Part shown: positions 55,911 through 64,000 of the stretch, one piece after another
Numbering within the stretch: the first letter of the stretch is position 1
Layout of the letters: each line of letters opens with the position of its first letter
Assembly (NCBI RefSeq): GCF_000264995.1
Contig: NW_006767442.1
Span: 1,146,634-1,210,633 of the forward strand
Source of the DNA: Punctularia strigosozonata HHB-11173 SS5
Lineage: Eukaryota > Basidiomycota > Agaricomycetes > Corticiales > Punctulariaceae
Direction of reading: 5' to 3'
DNA length: 64,000 nucleotides
Position numbers and translations under genes: made by a program
Notes under the pieces: generated by a model
Databases searched by the model: none
The model's input: the letters and a program-made list of their open reading frames with translations, nothing else
What the model was told of the DNA's origin: nothing

Positions 55911-58900
55911 TGAATTCGTATCCACCAGAGCTGCTTGTGCAGCTAGCACCGGTCATGTTTGCGGCTGGCCTGGATCCGCCACCCACGACGACACCACAAT
56001 CGCCCTCTCCGACAAAGACCCCGGACGCGTTTGCGATCTTGAGCAGCCGACTCCGCGACGCCCTTTTGTCCCAACGCAAGGTCGCCATCTGGCAGTCAGA
56101 GAAGGCGAAGACGTTCCAAGTCGTGCTCGTTGACAAAGTGAGTGGACGTTGGTCTTCCCCAGGCGACATTTGACATGCCGTAGGACGTCAGGTTCCCTCC
56201 CCGCAAGGTCCTGCCGCCCGAGGACCATCCCACCAGCGCCGCACATTCACCGCTCTCACCTCTGACGCCGTCTTCGCCATTGTATCCTGATGGACTTATT
56301 GCGCCTATATGGATACGAAAGCACACGACTCTTGTGCCGTCTGTGTTCGTGCTGTTCACCCGCCTGTTCGAGCTTCCTCCGCACATCCCGCAATCCCCGC
56401 TGGAAGGCGTGGACCCCGATCGTGCGCGTGAAAGGGAGCAGGAGGAGCGTCGGAGAGACGCCGAGCTGTCAGCCGACATTGCGCAGAGGAAGAAGACTAC
56501 GAATGAGCGTGGCATCAAGCTTACGGTCGTGCTGATAGCCAGCAGACGCATGCTAGGTACTTTACCAAAGATATCGCTCAGAATACGCGCTGATTTTGAA
56601 TCCATAGATGATGCCTCTCTCGATGCTCGCCTGACCTTCATACGAAGATCCAGTGGCCTTGACTCCAGAGCGGCCCTCTTCGTCTTGAGCCCCGTTTCCG
56701 CTGCTGAATTGACGGATTTCGTAAGAAGGTGAGAATGCTGCTGCTTGAATCTGGGAACCGGTCTGATCTCGAGTCACCACCAGTCTCCAAGAAGCGCTCT
56801 ACGAACCCGCGCTGGAGTACTACACGACGCATTCAAAACGTGTCCGCCGCAAGCGCAACCGACATGCGCAGGGTACCTCGACGTATCCCATTCCGATGAC
56901 CCCGGGATCTGCACAAGCGAAGCCTCTTAGGCCCGAAGGATGGACCGTGCGGTACGAATACAAGATGGCTTGCTTTGCCGAATTCAGGGGTGAGGATGAA
57001 GTAGCGCTGAAGTCGGTATTCCACGTGCGCACCTTCGTCATCCTACTGATAGCACGCCCTTCTGTACGTAGACACTATCAAGATGCATATTCAATGCTCG
57101 CCATTATGTTTGGATCGCCAGCCATCCTACCGCCGAGGACAAAGAGATGGGCAGAAGCCAAGGTTCTCGTGGATTGTATCAACATCAAGGTAATACTTCT
57201 ATACGATATGCAAGAGGGTGGCTTGCAGTTCTGATCGACTTCGAAAAGATCTGCAAACTGTACTTATACAACAACGAGCATGCGCTCGCGCTCCAGCACT
57301 ACAACTCGCACGTCCGCAAGTTCGGCGATTTTTCCCGTGGATGGGGCATCGGCGAAGACACATTCGAATATTGGAGTTGGACCGCTCGCCAGTACGCGTC
57401 CGATCCCTATACCCCGAGCTACAATACCTCACACCCATTGCGTTTGCAGATATCGTGTCCTCGCAGAGCTGTTGGAGCAAGGCATCCGCTCCACGCTTCG
57501 GATTCCGACACACGTCCCAGCGCCGGCACCCTCGATGACAGCGGTCGCCGTACAACAGATGCAAGCTCAGCGAGGGCTGGTTGAATCCGACAGCTTGCAG
57601 AGCTTGGGCTTGAACCCGAGCCATGCGCTGCAGCATCCGGGATTTTACTACTACATGGCGGCCCGCTGCACTGAACATCGCAGGGAGCGGTTCTTGGCTG
57701 CAGAGGAGGAGGAGGTTGGACTTCATATGCTTACACCGGAGGAACACAATTTGACATTTCAATAGGCAACATCAAACAAGCCATCCACTGCACCTGGTTT
57801 CGCAAATGAGAAGAAGGTTGACCATCTTACCATCATACTTGAGGTAAGGTGTCCGCCTCACTTGCCTTTCTCCTATGCTCAGCAATTTCTCGCATCAGCT
57901 GTATACGCGCGCGTACGAGCTCTTCAAGAAGTACAGCCCTTCCGTCGGCACAGGTCAAGGGCGCCAGACGCTGCTCATCGCGTATCGCATCGCGCAGACG
58001 TATTACGAATCTGGAAAGTTTGACATGGCTGTCCGGTTCTTCGAGCGGATCGCAAAGACGTATCGGCGCGAGCGGTGGAACTCGATGCTCGCCCCGCTGC
58101 TCGTGACTTGGTACAAGTGCGCGCAGCAGCTCGGAGACGTAGAGCTTACGGTGAGGTTGCTAGTCGAGATGCTGGCCAACGGTGCGTTTGTATTACATTC
58201 GTTGTGCGCAGCCCAATGGTTTTAACGAAAGCGAAGGTGCGAAGATGGACGACGACGACGAAGCGTCAGTGCAAGATGATTTGCTGGCTGTGCTCAGAGT
58301 ACGTCATTTTATCAGGTTCGTCTCTTCTTGCCTAACGGGCCAACAGAGTACCGTTCCGTCATCTTCAGATGAGCCTTTGATCGTCGACCTCTCCGAATCA
58401 AGCCCATTACGTAAGTGCGAAAGTACAGTCTCTAAACACCTACATCAGCTTAGCATGCTCTGTAGTTGATGCGTCTGTTGTCTTCTGGCAAGGCGAAGTC
58501 AAAGTGGGCGAAGAAGCCGCCTTCCAGCTGTCCATCCGCGCGCGGGACGACGTCGATGTTGGCGAGCTCCCTTTCACCTCCCTCGCAATCTACTTCTCCG
58601 ATGACCACGACGCTGTGCCTCTGCTCCTACGACACCGTGCGACTATTCCTAACGATGGAGACGAAAAAATGGTGTCCTTACTCGGCCTTGGGCAGTGTTC
58701 ACCAGCCTCGCTGGAGCAGAGAGAGGTGGATGCAAACCTACGATGGCGGCCCGGCAAGACGATTATCTTTGCGGGGACGATGGTCCCGGAAGCACCCTCC
58801 GTGTTGCGCGTAAGTGGACCATTTGACTGGCGCCACTATCGAATTGCCGTCTTTACCTCTGAGGTCGCAGATAACACGTCTCGTGTATACTCTCAAAGAG

Positions 58901-60678
58901 TCCGCCTGGTGCATCGAAATCCCTCACGATTTCACTTCGACGGTCTCTGCCACTGGCGAGTCCGGACAATGGCTCAGCTCGTTGAACCCAGTTCGCTACA
59001 TTTCGATCGTGAGGGGCGATTACTTCAACACTGTGTACGCGTATTTGTCATAGTGCACCCCAGAACTTGGCTAAGGGCATGCTATAGCGTCCGGCACCGA
59101 CCCCATCAGTTACAACTCTCCGTTACTCACAGCGCGCCAGCGTACGTGGATGAAGAGTACCCGATTCTCGTCGATATCACCAACTTCGATGATCGCGACT
59201 TTGAGGTGGAACTGAACGTGCTACTCCAGCCCACGGACATCGATGGCGCAGGTGCGACTCCTCATATATATATCGACATCGACCAGAATATCTGATCGAT
59301 TTGGTATAGTGAACTACATCTCCATTGACGACGAGAAGTCGTCGGGCCTTATCAAGGGCATTCCGCTAGGCGTGCTCAAGCCCGGCGTCAGCGTTCTCAA
59401 GAAGCTTTTCCTCGTCAGTACGGGAGGTGCGGGCCCCCGGACGCTCGACATATCGGTCCAGTCGCGCCTGTACCTCGCGCCTATTGACTCCGCGTCACCC
59501 GTCTCTCCGGTCTCACCGACCACGGCCGACTTCGCCAAGGCCAAGGAGGAAACGACGGAGACGCTCGAGACGCTGCTTGTTCCGACTGTCGCCTCGCTCG
59601 CGGTCGAGTTTGGTACGACGTACAGGAGGAGTCTCGAGCCGAGCGAGGGGGTGAGCGATCTGGGCGCGTTCGAGAGCGGAACTTGGGATCCGGTCTCGGG
59701 TGGGGAGGCCTACGTAGAGGCGATTGTGAGGTGTGTGGGGCCGTGGAGCTTGCAGGTGGAAGGTGTGAGCTTGGTCAGGGAGGCAAGTATCCGTCCATTC
59801 CCGCCTTTTCTTTTCCGAGCTAAAATGACTTTGTCGTGTCCGTAGGATGGAGACCAAGCGAAGATTCTCGACTCCTCATTGGATGATGGCGTCGACGATT
59901 GGTTGTCGGGTATGATGTGTCATCTGTGAAAATCGACTTTTTTGCATACTCATGACGGCCCAGAATGGCAAACGGGAGACGAGTTCTGCGACATATGCCG
60001 GATTTCGATTTCGCCTGATGATGAAGCTGGGCTCGACGACACAGCGATCCAGGGTCCGGGTCGTTACGAGATCAAATGGAGACGGTACGCACGTCTGATC
60101 TTCGCCACGTAACGAGATGGGCCAACTTTCCACGCAGGGTATCACCGGATGGCGAACGTGGACCGCTCTCGACTTCCATCTTCCGTCTGCCTTCGCTCAA
60201 ACCGCCCATCGACGGCCTGATCGCGCTGCTGCACGTCCCGCCGATGGCCAAGCTGCACACGCCGACCACCGTCCGGCTGACGGTGCGAAATCGACACCCC
60301 TCGCGCGCTGCGAATTGCGTCGTGCAGGTCGACACCGACCCCTCGGACGCGTTTGTGCTGTCCGGCCTGCGCGGCGGGCGGCTGCCGATCCTCCTTCCGG
60401 GCGGGGAGGAGACGGTGGAGTGGGCCATGGTCCCGCTCGAGTGTGGGTTTGTGAGGGTGCCGCGGATACGTGTCGTGGACCGTCGAAAGGCGCATACGCC
60501 CGAGGGCGAGGTGGAAACGATGGGCGAGAACGTCCCGGTGGTAGATGTGAGGTGGGATCAGAGGGATGCGGAGGGGAAGGGCGTGATGAAAGACGCCGAG
60601 GAGGACGATTCGGATTCGGAAGCTTCGGACGACGGCGGAGGAGGGGCGAGGATGGGAACTGTGCTGGTACTGCCTTGA
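55911..60678 (+). CDS. TRAPPC11: TRAPP complex subunit 11 (foie gras/gryzun protein)
   Basis: Many short exons read in order. The start is MNSYPPELLVQLAPVMFAAGL. Early exons contain DAFAILSSRLRDALLSQR and IWIRKHTTLVPSVFVLFTRLFELP. The foie-gras domain includes RYEYKMACFAEFRGEDEVALK, HYQDAYSMLAIMF, RWAEAKVLVDCINIKICKLYLY and LALQHYNSHVRKF. The next exons have GFYYYMAARCTEHRR, LYTRAYELFKKYSP, YESGKFDMAVRFFERIAKTYRRERW and GDVELTVRLLVEML. The C-terminal half is beta-rich gryzun-like (EEYPILVDITNFDDRDFEVELNV, KPGVSVLKKLFLVSTG, LHVPPMAKLHTPTTVRLTVRN, GLRGGRLPILLPGGEETVEW), ending in an acidic tail at 60678. TRAPPC11 tethers vesicles in ER-Golgi traffic and supports autophagy. Exon borders were not all fixed by eye. 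Confidence 0.88.
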
Positions 60679-61371
60679 TTGTTTGGGAGAGCTTGGCACT
60701 CTTCTGTTACATGTGCATTGAAGTCCAGCCCGCGGGAAGGACAGCATGGAGTAATACCACTGATGATTACGCCCTGTGGCTTAAGCAACTGTTTGTTGTT
60801 CTACGCAAGCTTGTCGATCCGTCCACCTTCGATGTTACTTGCAACAGGTATACATAGACACCACTCCACCGACTCGTCGCCCACTGAATATGGATGTTCG
60901 TGATCGCCGTGCCCATTCCGGGACGTGCGGTCGGCATCCTAATAACAGTCAGATCTGATAGTCAGAGAACGACCAAATCCTATCTTACGTCTTCCATCTT
61001 CCCTCTCGTTCCCTTTCGCATCCTTCCCTCGAGGCGCAGTTCCCATATCGTGTATCCCACACGGTCCACACCACCCTTGGGCCTCACGAGGGCATTATGC
61101 GAACCCGCGTGCCCAATCCCGTCGCGGCGGTCCGCCATGCCGAGCGCGGCCGCGCCTCTGGACGTAAGCCGATGATGCCTCTCGTACTTATCAGGGTCCC
61201 CCGCCGTGACCATCTTCACCCCACCGATGGAGAGCCTAGGCACACGCAAAACGTTAATTAGGAATGAGTAACTACAACATAGCGTCGTGCCGGTCCCACC
61301 GTTCCCCGAACCGTTCCCCGCCAGTCCTGTGCCAGCGAGCGGATCGCTAGTGGTCGTTCCACCTCTCTCAT
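60679..61371. other. Intergenic region
   Basis: 3' flank of TRAPPC11 and promoter of the MFS gene. Overlapping open frames (60894-61175 plus, 60980-61504 minus) are not protein-like. A GC-rich segment near 61120-61165 (GGCGGTCCGCCATGCCGAGCG) has no assigned role. Confidence 0.4.
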
Positions 61372-63875
61372 ATGTCTCAGGCTCATGGGATGCAGGCTCT
61401 GCGCCGGGCGGAGCGGGACGAACGTGCGGACGTCCCTCGCGTTCGAGCGGCAGACGAGTACGGCCCGCGCCACGACTTTGACGATGTGGAGCTCGAGCCC
61501 GCATCTGCGTCGACGGTCTGCGACGAGTCCGACCCGGAGGCGCAGCTTCGCGCCGCCATGAGCTACGACAAGCAAGCTGCGAACGCTAAGGGTGGCAAGA
61601 CGCCGCTGAACTGGTTCCAGCTCGGGACGCTCTGCGCGGTGCGCATCGTCGAGCCGATCGCGTTCACGCAGATCTTTCCCTACGTGAACGACATGATGGC
61701 CAGCTTCCGGCTCACGGACGACCCGTCGAAAGTCGGTTTCTATAGTGGCATGGTGGTGAGTGCCAACACTCCCCTCCTGCTTATCTCATATTGACGATTC
61801 ATACAGGAGAGCATATTCGCAATAGCGCAGCTGCTCTCCATCTACCAATGGGCTCGGCTCTCGGACCGGATTGGACGACGACCCGTCCTTCTCATAGGCA
61901 CGACGGGACTGGCTATCACGACGATGCTCTTCGGCCTTTCAAGCACATTGACTGAAACACTCGGCGCGCGATTCCTCTGTACGTGCCCAATTCCTCTGGA
62001 TTTCGTTCGAAAGTACGGAGCTCACACTACATACATGCCTATCCTTCAGCCGGCCTCTGTTCCGGCAACGTTGCGGTGATGCACTCCGTCCTCGGCGAAT
62101 TAACCGACTCGTCGAATCAAGCAGTCGCGTTTCCGATATACGGATTGGTCTGGCCCGTCGGGGCTATCTTAGGGTCAGCACAAAACCCGCGCTCTCAACC
62201 TCATTTAAGGCGAAGAACTAACCTCGTTTCGGTTATTTTGCCTTTGGTGCAGACCGCTGCTGGGAGGTACGCTATCCCGTCCGGCGGAGAACTTCCCGGC
62301 GTTGTTCGATACCGCGCTCTTCCGGTAAGTACCAGTGTGTGTTTTCCTGGGCGTGACAAGTCGGCGCATTCATATCTGTGACAGCCGTTTCCCTTTCTTC
62401 CTGCCTTGTTTGATCGCCGGCGTGACCGCACTCGGCGGTTGTGTTCTCGGCTGGTTATGGCTAGACGAGGTGAGCGCGCAACACCACGTTTATCGTGAAT
62501 AACGCGCTGATTCCGTCCCAGACCCTCCCAAGCAGGGTCAAAACCAATAGACGGGCACAAGACGTCGAGCACATCCCGTTGTCGTCGAAAGAAGGAAGTC
62601 AGCACCACGACTTGCATTCGGCCCACGCCGATCTGGACGAGCGGGGCGCAGAGCATCAGCTCAGTCATCGCGAGTACCCGCCCCACCGGTCCAGATCGAG
62701 CTCAAGCTCCGAAACGCTATACGATCCAAACGATCAAGACGGACAACCATCCTCTCCCAAAAACAAAAGCCGCAGCCCCGCGGTTTCGAATGGCCACGCG
62801 ATGCACGGCAGAGGTAGTGACCAGAAAGTGACGATGCGCAGCTTGCTCTCGATTGCCATCATCCGCGCTCTCTGTCTCTCGGGAATGGCGCTCGCCTTCC
62901 TCAACACCGGCTTCGACGTCGTCTTTGTCCTCTTCTGCTACTCGCCCGTACGACTCGGCGGGCTCGGTTTAGACGTACGTCCCCCCTTCCTTCACTCATC
63001 ATACCCAAACATCGTCCTGACCTGTCGTGATCGTAGCCCTCGCAGATCGGCTACATCCTCTCGCTCTCGGGCGTATGCTCGATCGCGATCCAGATCTTCA
63101 TCATGCCCACGCTCCTCCGCAAGTTCGACCTCGTCCGGATGTACGGCGTCTGCATGGCGATCTGGCCCGCCGCGTTCGCGCTCATGCCAGGTCTGAACGT
63201 GCTCGCGCGCGTGGACGGCAACCCGTTCACGTTCGGATCCGTCTCGCTCGCCGGGGACGTGCTCGGGACGAACGGCGGTGGCGCGAACGGAACGCTCTTA
63301 GCGGCGAGGGAGATCGCGCATACCGCGTTGGAGGCCTCGGGCGCCGTGCACGAAGGCGTGGCGGGCGACTCCGGCGCGGCGGCGCTCGGCCCGCTGGTCT
63401 GGCTCGGGATCGCGCTCATCCTTTTCCTCGCGCGGTCGGCGTGCATCGCCTACTCGTAAGTGGCTTCAAGATCGCCTTATCCTGTTCATCGCGCTGATCC
63501 CTTCGTTCGGACCAGATTGAGCATGATCCTCGTCAAGGAGAACGCGCCGAGCCCGGCCGCCCTCGGGACGACCAACGGCCTCGCGCAGGCGACCATGTGC
63601 TTCGCCCGCGCGTTCAGTCCCGCGTTCGTGAGGTGTGTGCCTTTTACCTCTCTTTCGCGGTGGTCGAAGTGATGAATCTGATGACGAAGATGTATAGCTC
63701 GCTGTATGCGATTTCGGTGGACACCGGCCTGCTGGGCGGGTACGCGTGGGTCACGGTCATGGTCGTCATCTCCGTCTGCGCGTCGCGCATCACGCGCACC
63801 ATCGAGCGCGAGACGAAGCGGGTCGGGCGCGGGCACGCCGAGCACGGTGCGGAGGCGCTCGTAGGATTCGAGTGA
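61372..63875 (+). CDS. Major facilitator superfamily transporter (TetA/ZIF-like)
   Basis: About nine exons join in frame. After an ~80-residue hydrophilic N-terminus comes LNWFQLGTLCAVRIVEPIAFTQIFPYVN with the first membrane helix. The MFS signature ARLSDRIGRRPVLLIG between helices 2 and 3 and helix pieces such as GLCSGNVAVMHSVLGELTD and FPIYGLVWPVGAILG follow. A long charged central loop (QHHDLHSAHADLDERG...) then precedes the second six-helix half (MRSLLSIAIIRALCLSGMAL, QIGYILSLSGVCSIAIQIF). It ends in a basic tail at 63875. The motif set fits the DHA1/tetracycline-resistance-like fungal group (yeast Ycr023c-like), with unknown substrate. The extracellular loop before helix 10 is unusually long (about 70 residues, Gly/Ala-rich). 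The last intron (GTGTGTGCC...TATAG) restores SLYAISVDTGLLGGY. Confidence 0.87.
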
Positions 63876-64000
63876 GGCGCGCCCCTGGCCGTGCCCACCG
63901 CCGGTCCTTTTGCCACCGGCTCGATCGAGACGCGAATATGACGAACGCGCTTCTTGCTTTGCAACACCGCGCGAAACGCTTCTCCCTCCGACCCTTTCTC
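63876..64000. other. 3' flank at window end
   Basis: Downstream of the MFS stop codon. Too short to assign. Confidence 0.4.

Noticed and set aside
1-64000. CRISPR arrays, rRNA genes, retroelements or viral genes
   Set aside because: No direct-repeat arrays, rRNA motifs, reverse transcriptase, integrase or capsid-like signatures were seen on either strand.

Overview
This is a fungal nuclear window. Short introns (about 45-65 bp, often with a CTAAC-like branch site), GC-rich exons, and the gene set (GEP4, clathrin light chain, TRAPPC11, mitochondrial ABC half-transporter, P450, OPT, BTB and fungal 7-TM proteins) point to a basidiomycete, probably an agaricomycete. That lineage call is inference. 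All exon structures were joined by hand from frame, splice sites and family knowledge; nothing was searched against a database.

Layout. 1-2.5 kb: gene-poor, with an 812-bp element bounded by 65-bp inverted repeats. 2.6-10.9 kb: a disordered Ser/Pro/acidic protein (-), a 7-TM membrane protein (+), a BTB protein (+) and a second 7-TM protein (+). 12-37 kb: a dynamic, duplicated accessory block. It holds three dispersed paralogues of a secreted low-complexity family, a glutathione S-transferase and its inverted fragment, an oligopeptide transporter (OPT) and its 5'-truncated inverted copy, and three full-length plus three fragmentary loci of an unrecognised 231-aa family that I call 'MQS' from its first residues. 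It also holds a Harbinger-like MITE, a VapD/Cas2-like small protein and a detached exon 1 of a monoacylglycerol lipase. Two N gaps lie inside the OPT copies, and each is flanked by the same sequence on both sides, an assembly artefact.

37.9-64 kb: a normal, dense housekeeping stretch: monoacylglycerol lipase (+), GEP4 phosphatase (-), clathrin light chain (+), P450 (-), a possible GPI-anchored surface protein (-), an HSL-type alpha/beta hydrolase (+), a mitochondrial MDL-type ABC transporter (-), a CHAT-domain remnant (-), TRAPPC11 (+) and an MFS transporter (+). Between the hydrolase and the ABC gene lies a TATA-led, hairpin-rich stretch next to a 15-nt telomere-like CCCTAA repeat; it is a candidate non-coding RNA locus.

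No operon-like logic is expected. The neighbours that look jointly organised are head-to-head pairs with short shared promoters (GEP4/clathrin light chain, 146 bp; the MQS pair, 166 bp). The most unusual content is the expanded MQS family, the secreted-protein family with one near-invariant C-terminal module, and the eukaryotic VapD-like gene.
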